Assembly (NCBI GenBank): GCA_002254285.1
Contig: NIUZ01000031.1
Coordinates: 1 to 21,180, forward strand
Source: Bacteroidetes bacterium 4572_112
GTDB lineage: Bacteria; Bacteroidota; Bacteroidia; Bacteroidales; UBA1556
Length of the DNA stretch: 21,180 bases
Direction of reading: 5' to 3'
A program made the position numbers and the translations under genes. The notes under the pieces are model-generated. The model searched no databases and was not told the DNA's origin. It was given only the letters and a program-made list of their open reading frames with translations. Positions 1 to 6,893 of the stretch are shown here, piece after piece; position 1 is the stretch's first letter, and each line of letters opens with the position of its first letter.

Positions 1-1
1 A

Positions 2-700
2 TATCCTGGTGATGTGTTTTACCTTCACTCAAGATTATTAGAGCGTGCTGCTCGTATTATCGTTTCTGATGATGTGGCTAAGAATATGAACGACCTTCCT
101 CCTTCTCTTAAAGGCAAGGTAAAAGGTGGTGGTTCTCTTACAGCTCTTCCTATTATCGAAACTCAAGCGGGTGACGTTTCAGCATATATTCCTACTAACG
201 TAATCTCGATTACTGATGGTCAGATTTTCTTGGAAACTAACCTTTTCAACTCTGGTGTTCGTCCTGCTATTAACGTAGGAGTTTCAGTATCGCGTGTGGG
301 TGGTAATGCTCAGATTAAGTCAATGAAAAAAGTATCGGGTACTCTTAAGCTTGACCAAGCGCAGTATCGTGAGCTTGAGGCTTTCTCTAAATTTGGTTCT
401 GACCTTGATGCAGCTACTAAAGCTGTACTTGACAAAGGTGAGCGTAATGTTAGAATGTTGGTTCAAAACCTTCATACTCCATTCCGTGTTGAAGAGCAAG
501 TTGCTATTATCTTCTGTGGTACTAATGGTCTTATGAATAAAGTTCCTGTAAATAAGGTTCCTGCATTCGAGGCTGAATATATCAAAGCAATGAACGATAA
601 TCATGCTGATACTATGGCTGAATTAGCTTCAGGTAAATATACTGATGAGGCTAAGAAAATCATGACTGAATTGGCGGCTAAGATTAGCAAAAATTATTAA
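2..700 (+). CDS. atpA: ATP synthase F1 subunit alpha, C-terminal part (5' end outside window)
   Basis: This is the last 232 residues of the alpha subunit of the F1 catalytic head; the reading frame is already open at position 2 (YPGDVFYLHSRLLERAA), so the gene begins upstream of the window. The fragment contains the ALPIIETQAGDVSAYIPTN and ITDGQIFLE stretches and the SVSRVGGNAQIKSMKKV segment, whose Arg (codon 293-295) corresponds to the alpha-subunit arginine finger that reaches into the beta-subunit active site. The C-terminal helical domain is complete and ends AKISKNY. The subunit works at the inner membrane as part of the alpha3beta3 hexamer. atpG follows after 195 bp, the usual A-G order. 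atpD/atpC do not follow, which fits the split F1Fo arrangement common in Bacteroidota (inference). Confidence 0.97.
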   Translation, partial: YPGDVFYLHSRLLERAARIIVSDDVAKNMNDLPPSLKGKVKGGGSLTALPIIETQAGDVSAYIPTNVISITDGQIFLETNLFNSGVRPAINVGVSVSRVGGNAQIKSMKKVSGTLKLDQAQYRELEAFSKFGSDLDAATKAVLDKGERNVRMLVQNLHTPFRVEEQVAIIFCGTNGLMNKVPVNKVPAFEAEYIKAMNDNHADTMAELASGKYTDEAKKIMTELAAKISKNY

Positions 701-710
701 GATAATTGTC

Positions 711-828
711 TTTGCAAGAAGGCGCCAAATACAGCGTTATTATTGTTTTTGAAACAGTCGTTTACCAAATGTAAGCTCCTTAATTTCAAAAACTTCAAAA
801 GCCTTGTCTTTGTCGTCTTCTTATCAAA
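711..828. repeat. Long imperfect hairpin between atpA and atpG
   Basis: The atpA-atpG gap holds nested complementary blocks that fold into one 118-nt hairpin: TTTG (711-714) with CAAA (825-828); AAGAAGGCG (716-724) with CGTCTTCTT (814-822, one G-T wobble); CAAA (726-729) with TTTG (809-812); GTTTTTGAAA (745-754) with TTTCAAAAAC (784-793); and an apical GTTTAC (760-765) with GTAAGC (771-776, one wobble) around a 5-nt loop. The segment is less AT-rich than neighbouring intergenic DNA. It has no U-run, so it is not a standard terminator. It could be a structured mRNA spacer or a dispersed palindromic repeat; the sequence alone does not decide. Confidence 0.6.
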
Positions 829-895
829 GAAATAAAATAATTGAGAGTATTAAATTATTCTCAGTAATATTTTAAAACAAAATATAATTGTCAAT

Positions 896-1762
896 ATGGC
901 AAATCTTAAAGAAATACGAATCCGAATTAGTTCGGTAGAATCTACAAAGCAAATCACAAGTGCGATGAAACTTGTTGCTGCCTCTAAGCTTAAACGGGCT
1001 CAGGATGCAATAACAACTATGCGCCCTTATGCTGAAAAGCTTGGCGAAATTCTTCAGGATATTAGCTCGGGAAACTCAAATGAGGATAATGTGTACGGTG
1101 TACAACGCGAGGAAGAAAAGGTGCTTTTAGTGCCAATTTCGTCTAATCGTGGTCTTTGTGGTGCTTTTAATGCTAACGTTATTAAGAAGTGTAATGTGCT
1201 ACTTGCTAATGATTATAAAAATCAGAATGCTAGAGGTGATGTTCATTTTTTTACTGTTGGAAAAAAAGTTTCTGAGCATTTCACAAAACATGGTGCTACT
1301 GTAATAGCTTCTCACGACGATATATGGGATAATCTAGCTTGGGAGAATGTAATTCCCATTGCTGAGGATTTACTAAAGTTGTTTAGAGATGGTGATTACG
1401 ATAGAATTGAGCTTGTTTATAACGAATTTGTAAACGCTGCTACTCAGAAATTAAACGCTGAGCAATTCTTGCCTGTAGTTGAGAATAGTGTTGAAGGAGA
1501 ATCGAATAAAGACTATATCATGGAGCCATCTAGCGAAGTGATTATTGGTGAGCTTATTCCTAAAACTCTAAAAACTCAATTTTATAAAGCTCTATTGGAT
1601 TCATTGGCGTCAGAGCATGGTGCTCGTATGACTGCCATGCATCAAGCTACTGATAATGCCGACGCTCTTGTTAAAGACCTTAAGCTTACTTATAATAAAG
1701 CTCGTCAAACAGCTATTACAAACGAAATTATTGAAATTGTTAGTGGTGCCGATGCCATGTAG
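896..1762 (+). CDS. atpG: ATP synthase F1 subunit gamma
   Basis: This encodes the 288-residue gamma subunit, the central rotor shaft that couples proton flow through Fo to catalysis in the alpha3beta3 head. The two coiled-coil termini are clearly visible: the N-terminal RIRISSVESTKQITSAMKL segment followed by VAASKLKRAQ, and the C-terminal stretch KLTYNKARQTAITNEIIEIV ending SGADAM. The middle Rossmann-like domain includes the conserved SNRGLCGAFN motif (about residues 83-92). Length is normal for Bacteroidota. The ATG at 896 is the only sensible start because it gives the canonical MANLKEIRIRI beginning; no Shine-Dalgarno is evident. The gene lies downstream of atpA on the same strand and ends the operon at a strong terminator. 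Confidence 0.98.
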   Translation: MANLKEIRIRISSVESTKQITSAMKLVAASKLKRAQDAITTMRPYAEKLGEILQDISSGNSNEDNVYGVQREEEKVLLVPISSNRGLCGAFNANVIKKCNVLLANDYKNQNARGDVHFFTVGKKVSEHFTKHGATVIASHDDIWDNLAWENVIPIAEDLLKLFRDGDYDRIELVYNEFVNAATQKLNAEQFLPVVENSVEGESNKDYIMEPSSEVIIGELIPKTLKTQFYKALLDSLASEHGARMTAMHQATDNADALVKDLKLTYNKARQTAITNEIIEIVSGADAM

Positions 1763-1784
1763 TGATTTCTTAATTATGATATCG

Positions 1785-1818
1785 AAAAAGGCGACCAATT
1801 TTTGGTCGCCTTTTTTTT
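1785..1818 (+). terminator. Rho-independent terminator after atpG (bidirectional)
   Basis: The stem AAAAAGGCGACC (1785-1796) pairs with GGTCGCCTTTTT (1804-1815) and extends inward by two A-T pairs to a three-base loop. An uninterrupted T run covers 1811-1818. The A run on the left arm gives a U-run on the minus strand too, so it may also stop transcription coming from the convergent lyase-like gene. Confidence 0.93.
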
Positions 1819-1834
1819 GTGGGGTAAAGTGATT

Positions 1835-1985
1835 GTAAGCGTACGGCGAAGTGCATATTGTGAGGTTTCCAAAATCTAATGATTTTTGTTGCTCAAATAT
1901 AAAAGCAATAATTATGTTAGGATTAGGGACAGAACACACATACTACTATTATTTATCAGCAGTAGATATGCGCAAAGGATTTATT
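1835..1985 (+). mobile_element. Remnant of an IS66-family insertion sequence (left tip and start of tnpB)
   Basis: The segment opens with GTAAGCGTACGGCGAAGTGC at 1835, matching the GTAAGCG end typical of IS66-family terminal inverted repeats. An ATG at 1914 then opens a plus-strand reading of 24 codons ending TYYYYLSAVDMRKGFI before a stop at 1986. The YYLY...DMRKGF pattern is the N-terminal signature of the IS66 accessory protein TnpB. Similarity ends at about 1983, exactly where the minus-strand HMG-CoA-lyase reading loses its own family similarity. The transposase and the right end are absent. No tnpA-like reading lies between the terminal repeat and tnpB, so the element was already compact or suffered internal loss. 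The family assignment is from motif memory, not a search. Confidence 0.75.
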
Positions 1986-1988
1986 TAG
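1914..1988 (+). pseudogene. IS66 TnpB N-terminal fragment
   Basis: Twenty-four codons from ATG 1914 to the TAG at 1986-1988 read MLGLGTEHTYYYYLSAVDMR followed by KGFI. IS66 TnpB proteins are about 115 residues and normally continue with an Asp-Gly-Leu-Ser stretch after DMRKGF. Here the reading stops at the junction with the truncated lyase gene. It cannot be functional and is listed because it identifies the mobile element. Confidence 0.72.
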
Positions 1989-2726
1989 ATTACCCAGAAG
2001 AGCTTTTCCGCTCATTGGGCAACCTCCCAAACCACCAATTACTGTGTCAAAGCTACGGCAACCATTATTGTATGCAGCACCGAGTTTGCTATGCCAGTTT
2101 TTAGGTGTAGTATGAAGGTGTACTCCTGGATTTAAGTTGGGGAACTCCATTCGCAAAGTTTCAAAACTTTTAGCAATATTTTCAGAAGTTCCATCGCCAG
2201 TAGTGTCTGCTAGTATAAGTTCTGAAACTCCCATATTCAATAGTTTTTCGGTCCATTGAAGCAAAATATCTGTATTCCATTTGTCGCCATATGGATTGCC
2301 AAAAGCCATGGCAATATAGAATTTTAGGTTTTTATCTTTTTGTACACAAAGGTCGATTAGATCATCACTCAATCGCTGTACCTTATCAAAATTTGAGTTT
2401 ATATTCTTTTTCAGAAAGGACTCTGAAATGGAGAATGGAAATACTATGCCATCAATTTTATCATGCTCAAATGCTCTTTTCGCACCACTTAAACTACCTA
2501 TAGTACTAACAATTTGAGTATTTGTACTTTCAGTATTTAGTAGTTCAATCACTTGATGACTATCTTTCATTTGAGGTACTGCTCGTGGTGAAACAAAGCT
2601 GCCAAAATCCACAGTATCGAAACCAACATTCAGTAGAGCATTTATATACTTAGCCTTTTGCTCAGTGGGAATAAACTTGCTAATTCCTTGCAATGCATCA
2701 CGTGGAGTTTCGAGTATTTTTATCAT
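1956..2726 (-). CDS. HMG-CoA lyase-like protein, C-terminus truncated
   Basis: This is a TIM-barrel HMG-CoA lyase/isopropylmalate synthase-type protein. Family members of the lyase type split HMG-CoA into acetyl-CoA and acetoacetate, as in leucine degradation. Active-site features are present: PRD near the N-terminus (Arg9, Asp10), the metal-binding pair HLH (His203, His205), GGLGGCP with the catalytic-type Cys236, and GN (Asn246) as the last metal ligand. The protein is 256 residues, whereas Bacteroidota homologues run to about 285. After GNL (codon 1986-1988) the expected TE-containing helix is replaced by nine unrelated residues, and IS66 TnpB sequence begins on the other strand there. It lies 71 bp downstream of hflX without a visible terminator, so co-transcription is likely. 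Substrate is inferred; loss of the C-terminal helix may disable it. Confidence 0.82.
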   Translation of the reverse strand: MIKILETPRDALQGISKFIPTEQKAKYINALLNVGFDTVDFGSFVSPRAVPQMKDSHQVIELLNTESTNTQIVSTIGSLSGAKRAFEHDKIDGIVFPFSISESFLKKNINSNFDKVQRLSDDLIDLCVQKDKNLKFYIAMAFGNPYGDKWNTDILLQWTEKLLNMGVSELILADTTGDGTSENIAKSFETLRMEFPNLNPGVHLHTTPKNWHSKLGAAYNNGCRSFDTVIGGLGGCPMSGKALLGNLNKSFAHIYC

Positions 2727-2797
2727 AGGTTCTCTTAAATACGTGTAATTTATTAATTAGCTTACTGCTTTCTTCTTACTGCCCACAGCATTCTCTA

Positions 2798-3982
2798 CTA
2801 ATATAGGAAGTTTTCATAAGGAAAGCGCTTAGCGTGAGCCTCCTTTATTTCAGAATAAATAAGTTCGCGAAGTTCGTGGAGGTTTGTTTTCTCCTTTGCC
2901 GAAATAAATATACAAGGCAGGTTTTCCTTAGCCATCCATGTATTCATCATCTCTTCGAGGCTGATATTTTCCTTGGTTCTTGGTGTAAGGTCATCTTCCT
3001 CTTTCTCCACAAAAGTATATGCATCAATCTTATTAAAAACCATAATTGTAGGCTTATTACTACCGTCAATTTCGGCAAGAGTTTCGTTTACAATCTGTAT
3101 TTGATCTTCAAACTCATCATGCGAAATATCCACCACATGAATAAGTACATCACTTTCGCGTACCTCATCAAGGGTTGATTTAAATGACTCTACCAAGCCA
3201 TGTGGGAGTTTACGGATAAAACCTACTGTGTCCGCCAATAGGAAAGGTAGGTTGTGAATAACGGTTTTGCGAACCGTAGTATCAAGGGTGGCAAAGAGTT
3301 TATTTTCTGCAAATACCTTCGATTTGCTAAGCATATTCATAATGGTAGACTTACCAACATTGGTATAACCCACAAGCGAAATACGGAGTAATTTACCTCT
3401 ATTCTTTCGTTGAGTAGCCATTTGCTTATCAATGTCTTTCAATCTTTTTTTGAGTAAAGAAATTCTATCACGAATAATCCTTCTATCGGTTTCAATCTCA
3501 GTTTCACCAGGTCCACGCATTCCAATACCACCTTTTTGTCGCTCAAGGTGAGTCCAAAGTCCAGTAAGGCGCGGGAGTAGGTATTGATATTGTGCCAGCT
3601 CTACCTGAGTTTTAGCATGCGATGTTTGCGCTCTTTTGGCAAATATATCAAGTATTAAATTTGTTCTATCAAGTACCTTGCATTTAAACGCTTTCTCGAT
3701 ATTGCGCAATTGCGAAGGGCTTAATTCATCATCAAAAACCACCATATCAATTTTTGCAACACGTACATAGTCTTCTATTTCTTCAAGCTTTCCGCTACCA
3801 ACATAGGATTTGCTATCGGGCATATTTAAGTTTTGAGTGAATCGCTTCACCACCTTAGCGCCTGCCGTTTGAACTAGGAATTCTAATTCATCGAGGTATT
3901 CATTAAGTTTATCGGACTTCTGTTTTGCGGTTGCTACACCTACAATTATGCACTTCTCTATTTCTTTCGCTGTAATATTCAA
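2798..3982 (-). CDS. hflX: GTPase HflX
   Basis: This ribosome-associated GTPase can split stalled or heat-damaged 70S ribosomes. The 394-residue protein has the HflX N-terminal domain (about 1-140), a coiled linker with the family signature GGIGMRGPGETEIETDRR (151-168), and a G domain with G1 GYTNVGKST (205-213), DTTVR (234-238), G3 DTVGF (251-255), G4 NKID (317-320) and G5 SAK (361-363). An acidic insertion between G4 and G5 (about 321-355) is usual in Bacteroidota HflX. The start MNITAKEIEKCIIVG gives a normal N-terminus. A promoter-like TATCTTTG lies about 50 bp upstream, so it probably has its own promoter and is followed by the lyase-like gene. Confidence 0.96.
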   Translation of the reverse strand: MNITAKEIEKCIIVGVATAKQKSDKLNEYLDELEFLVQTAGAKVVKRFTQNLNMPDSKSYVGSGKLEEIEDYVRVAKIDMVVFDDELSPSQLRNIEKAFKCKVLDRTNLILDIFAKRAQTSHAKTQVELAQYQYLLPRLTGLWTHLERQKGGIGMRGPGETEIETDRRIIRDRISLLKKRLKDIDKQMATQRKNRGKLLRISLVGYTNVGKSTIMNMLSKSKVFAENKLFATLDTTVRKTVIHNLPFLLADTVGFIRKLPHGLVESFKSTLDEVRESDVLIHVVDISHDEFEDQIQIVNETLAEIDGSNKPTIMVFNKIDAYTFVEKEEDDLTPRTKENISLEEMMNTWMAKENLPCIFISAKEKTNLHELRELIYSEIKEAHAKRFPYENFLY

Positions 3983-4030
3983 AATAATATCTATTTATAA
4001 ATTATGTATTGCCTTTATTTAAGGGCTCTG

Positions 4031-4038
4031 CAAAGATA
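4031..4038 (-). promoter_or_regulatory. Putative hflX promoter (-7 box)
   Basis: On the minus strand this reads TATCTTTG, an exact match to the Bacteroidota -7 consensus TAnnTTTG, 48 bp upstream of the hflX start codon. No good -33 TTTG was found at the usual distance. Confidence 0.6.
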
Positions 4039-4109
4039 GTTATTTTGAGGGTAGCATATTATTAGTTTCTGGAAAGAAGTGGAGGACTAATGCCAGTTTT
4101 CTTGAATTA

Positions 4110-5159
4110 TTACTTTGACCTTTTATAAACTCTCCTCAGCCATATTGGTAAAACAATACTGCCAATTATAAGGTATGAATAATAACTAAGTAGTCGCCAA
4201 GCTAATGCTATTTCGTGAGAATATGGATTCATGAATTCGCCAAGAAACTTTGGTAGCATAAACTCTGCTACTCCGCTACCACCAGGTGTTGGGCTAATCA
4301 GTAATATAACCCACATAATTAACTGACGACCAAATATTAGTATTTGGTCTCCATGACCTATGAGTACAAGTATGAGAGCATTTATTACAGCAAAGCGAGT
4401 AATCCATGAAATCATAGTTGCGCCAAAAACCTTTGCCCAAAAGCTCAAATCTTTTCCTCTCATTTCGGTGGATGTAGTGATAATGTCATCGCCTGTTTGG
4501 TCAACATTATTACGCCATCTCTTAAGAAATGAAATTGAAAATATAGCGTGAAGTATGCTCTTGAATAATCGTGGTTTAAAAAATATTGCGAATACAATTA
4601 CTGATGTAAGAAGCAATATAAAACCATAGCCAGCGTAGAAAATAGTTTGTGTGGGAAAGTCTCCTAAATTGAATAGTTTGAATTCTGTGCTAATAAATAA
4701 TTCTTGAGAACCAACAAAAAGAAATACCAACGGAACCATGATAATGTAAAATAGCTCATCTAATAAAGCCGTAATCATTACTATAGCTGTGGCTTTACCG
4801 GCGTTTTTTATTTCTTTGTTTACAATAAATAAAGCAACCGCTGAACCTCCTACTACCGATGGTGTGAGTGCTGAGGCAAATTCCCATAGCATAATCACTT
4901 CAAAACTGTGTTTCCAGCTAATTTTTTTGTCAGTCATTATTCTTATTCGATACATATAGGCAATATCACGTATTGCCTCCAAAACTATTGCTAGTAAAAG
5001 AAAAAGAACTGAAATATATCCCAAATGTATTTTCTCATAATTATTTATCGAGAAATCGTCAGTAATAAGATATATGCTTACCGATATGCCAAATAGAACA
5101 GCAAGAATGATTTTCCATCCTGAGAAGGCCTGAATTATTTGTTTTGGAGCTGCTGACAT
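4110..5159 (-). CDS. UPF0104 / lysylphosphatidylglycerol synthase TM-region family membrane protein
   Basis: This is a 349-residue polytopic inner-membrane protein with about eight hydrophobic segments and a very basic C-terminus (RRVYKRSK). It carries the family-typical WEFASALTPSVVGGSAVALF stretch (about residues 92-111) and a second helix-loop motif with SPTPGGSGVAE near residues 290-300. These match the LPG_synthase_TM/UPF0104 (AglD-like) domain. The domain occurs alone in many Bacteroidota and, fused to a catalytic domain, in MprF flippases. The soluble aminoacyl-transferase domain of MprF is absent, so lysyl-PG synthesis should not be assumed; a role in lipid or glycolipid handling is inference. 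It sits between hflX and the type IX secreted protein with its own promoter-like element. Confidence 0.85.
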   Translation of the reverse strand: MSAAPKQIIQAFSGWKIILAVLFGISVSIYLITDDFSINNYEKIHLGYISVLFLLLAIVLEAIRDIAYMYRIRIMTDKKISWKHSFEVIMLWEFASALTPSVVGGSAVALFIVNKEIKNAGKATAIVMITALLDELFYIIMVPLVFLFVGSQELFISTEFKLFNLGDFPTQTIFYAGYGFILLLTSVIVFAIFFKPRLFKSILHAIFSISFLKRWRNNVDQTGDDIITTSTEMRGKDLSFWAKVFGATMISWITRFAVINALILVLIGHGDQILIFGRQLIMWVILLISPTPGGSGVAEFMLPKFLGEFMNPYSHEIALAWRLLSYYSYLIIGSIVLPIWLRRVYKRSK

Positions 5160-5181
5160 ATAAGTTTAAATTATTATAGAA

Positions 5182-5189
5182 CAAAGATA
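5182..5189 (-). promoter_or_regulatory. Putative promoter of the UPF0104 gene (-7 box)
   Basis: On the minus strand this reads TATCTTTG (TAnnTTTG), 22 bp upstream of the start codon at 5159 and just downstream of the terminator of the preceding gene. That placement fits a short leader. Confidence 0.6.
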
Positions 5190-5213
5190 GTGATTCCTTA
5201 ATAGTCTGGACAT

Positions 5214-5244
5214 AAAAAAACCCTTTGAAAATACATCCAAAGGG
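5214..5244 (-). terminator. Rho-independent terminator of the type IX secreted protein gene
   Basis: Read on the minus strand, the stem CCCTTTG (5244-5238) pairs with CAAAGGG (5227-5221) around a ten-base loop and is followed by seven T residues (5220-5214). It lies 27 bp past the stop codon of the gene ending at 5271. Confidence 0.9.
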
Positions 5245-5270
5245 CTTCATATATTTTATAAAGCTATTGT

Positions 5271-6536
5271 TTAGTAAACAATCATCTTTTTAGTTACGCT
5301 ATTATTATTAGCAGTAAGAGTGTAGTAATATACACCAGCTTGTAGGTTAGAACCATCAATGTTGATAGTATGAGAACCAACAGATTTAACACCTGCTTCA
5401 ATAGTCATTACTTGAGCTCCTGTTACGTTAAATACAGAGATGCTAACGTTGCTTGACTTCTCTAAGCTATACTCAACAGTAGTAGAACCATTGAATGGGT
5501 TAGGGAAGTTTTGCTCTACAGTAAGGCTATTATTAGTAGTAGCTTCAATTCCTGTAAAATCTGCATCAGCAGTAATAAGGAATTCAATTAAGTGATTCTC
5601 AAAACCGAAACTAGCACCATAAGCCCATGCTGGAACATATAAAGTTGCCCAACCACTACCTGGTCTTAAATCATAAATAGTAATAAGTTGAGATGAGTTA
5701 TAATCGCCAGGAGTATATACTGGGAAAGTGTTGTCACCTTGTTCTTCATAAGAATAAAAACTCATGTAATTTTTATTATTTAAAGTGTCAGTAGCAGTAT
5801 AGCTATAACCAGGAAGGAAAGTTGCAGAAACACCAGCAACTTCACCAGCATTGATATTTAAGCCAGCAACAGCTACACTAAAAATATTAAAACCAGTCAT
5901 TGCGTCTGAAGTTGAATCAGCCTCAGTCAATAAGTAGTCAACAACAATCTTACTAGGGATATTTAAAGTTACGATATTACGCTTAATTCCTTTGAAATAA
6001 AGTGTGTCGCTGCCATAATCACCAGCCATTCCTGTGAAATAATAAGTAGGAACTTCTGAACTATTATTAGTAGTAAAGAATTCGAAACGTAAAGTGTCAA
6101 CAATTGAAGGGTCAGTTCCTCTATAATACTTTGTGTACATAGTTGCTGAATCAATAGAGTAAGCATTAGAATTTGTAATCAATTGCTCTCCATTTTCTTG
6201 AAAATACTCAATTTTAGGATCAATTATAGTTGCAATTGAGTGAACCCAAGGAGTACCATCAGCTTCAGCAGCAAAGTTTGCTAAAATATTTGAATCTGGA
6301 AATAAGTAGTTTCTGCTCATTGTAGAATTTCCACCATAAAAATTATCAACAGCAGCAGCATAGTTATACCATCTTGATGATACAGCACTTTTACTGCTGT
6401 GTGCACTTTTCATAGCTTTTTGAAAAGAAGCTTTTTGTCCTTGTGGTACAGATAATTCTGGACCTACTTGATGGCTTTGTGCAGTTACGATTAAAATCGA
6501 AATCATAAATGCAAACGTTAAGTAAATGTTCTTCAT
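5271..6536 (-). CDS. Secreted protein with type IX secretion C-terminal sorting domain, unknown function
   Basis: The 421-residue protein starts with a Sec signal peptide (Lys3, then a hydrophobic core, with cleavage likely near TAQS at residues 18-21). It ends with a type IX sorting domain from about residue 340: the opening VEQNFPNPFNGSTTVEYSLE, then a SISVFNVTGAQV strand, LQAGVYYYTL, and a final KKMIVY. Such proteins cross the outer membrane by the Por/type IX system and are usually cleaved and anchored to surface lipopolysaccharide or released. The central part (about 60-330) is rich in Thr, Ser, Asn, Tyr and Asp with beta-strand character, and I recognise no catalytic motif. It is a single-gene unit with its own promoter-like element and terminator. 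The function of the cargo part is unknown. Confidence 0.9.
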   Translation of the reverse strand: MKNIYLTFAFMISILIVTAQSHQVGPELSVPQGQKASFQKAMKSAHSSKSAVSSRWYNYAAAVDNFYGGNSTMSRNYLFPDSNILANFAAEADGTPWVHSIATIIDPKIEYFQENGEQLITNSNAYSIDSATMYTKYYRGTDPSIVDTLRFEFFTTNNSSEVPTYYFTGMAGDYGSDTLYFKGIKRNIVTLNIPSKIVVDYLLTEADSTSDAMTGFNIFSVAVAGLNINAGEVAGVSATFLPGYSYTATDTLNNKNYMSFYSYEEQGDNTFPVYTPGDYNSSQLITIYDLRPGSGWATLYVPAWAYGASFGFENHLIEFLITADADFTGIEATTNNSLTVEQNFPNPFNGSTTVEYSLEKSSNVSISVFNVTGAQVMTIEAGVKSVGSHTINIDGSNLQAGVYYYTLTANNNSVTKKMIVY

Positions 6537-6616
6537 GTTTAAAATTTAATTAATTGTTATGTGTATATATTTATCTGAATACATTAAAATATGAACCCAG
6601 GTGCAATAATTGAGTG

Positions 6617-6624
6617 CAAATATA
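6617..6624 (-). promoter_or_regulatory. Putative promoter of the type IX secreted protein gene (-7 box)
   Basis: The minus strand reads TATATTTG, matching TAnnTTTG, 80 bp upstream of the start codon. The surroundings are so AT-rich that chance matches are fairly likely. Confidence 0.45.
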
Positions 6625-6846
6625 ATTATAAATAATTAATATTGCCTTTATTTATTATTATGAACGTATAATTACTAAATATCGTTATTATTATTATTAT
6701 ATTTCTATACGTATCTATATGATTAGTATATTTTTATTAAAATAACCTAAAATTTGTTAAAAATATGCATACTATATACCGTAAATGCAATATTTAAGAC
6801 TTATATGATATATATATATTATTATTTGGTTATAATGAATGAAATA

Positions 6847-6886
6847 AATGTGACTTTAGTGAATGATTAATCACTAAAGTCACATT
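6847..6886 (-). terminator. Hairpin terminator after gcvP
   Basis: A perfect 16-bp stem (6847-6862 with 6871-6886, arm AATGTGACTTTAGTGA) surrounds an 8-nt loop beginning 7 bp past the gcvP stop codon. The T run that follows on the minus strand is weak (ATTTATTTC). Confidence 0.8.
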
Positions 6887-6893
6887 ATATTTA

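Larger units (their letters stand above)
6537..6893. other. AT-rich intergenic region between gcvP and the type IX secreted protein gene
   Basis: This 357-bp stretch has no gene. It contains the gcvP terminator at its right end, an extremely AT-rich middle (6640-6840, with short ATT runs around 6685-6702), and a promoter-like TATATTTG on the minus strand at 6617-6624 before the secreted-protein gene. Nothing else was recognised. Confidence 0.7.

Noticed and set aside
1956..2104. Frameshift as an explanation for the short lyase C-terminus
   Set aside because: Neither alternative frame continues the family sequence; IS66-like sequence begins at that point instead.
1886..2104. Plus-strand reading of 72 codons across the lyase 3' end
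   Set aside because: It is in a different frame from the TnpB fragment and overlaps a conserved lyase region; no recognisable protein.
4110..5159. Calling the membrane protein MprF (lysyl-PG synthase)
   Set aside because: Only the transmembrane domain is present; the aminoacyl-transferase domain is missing.
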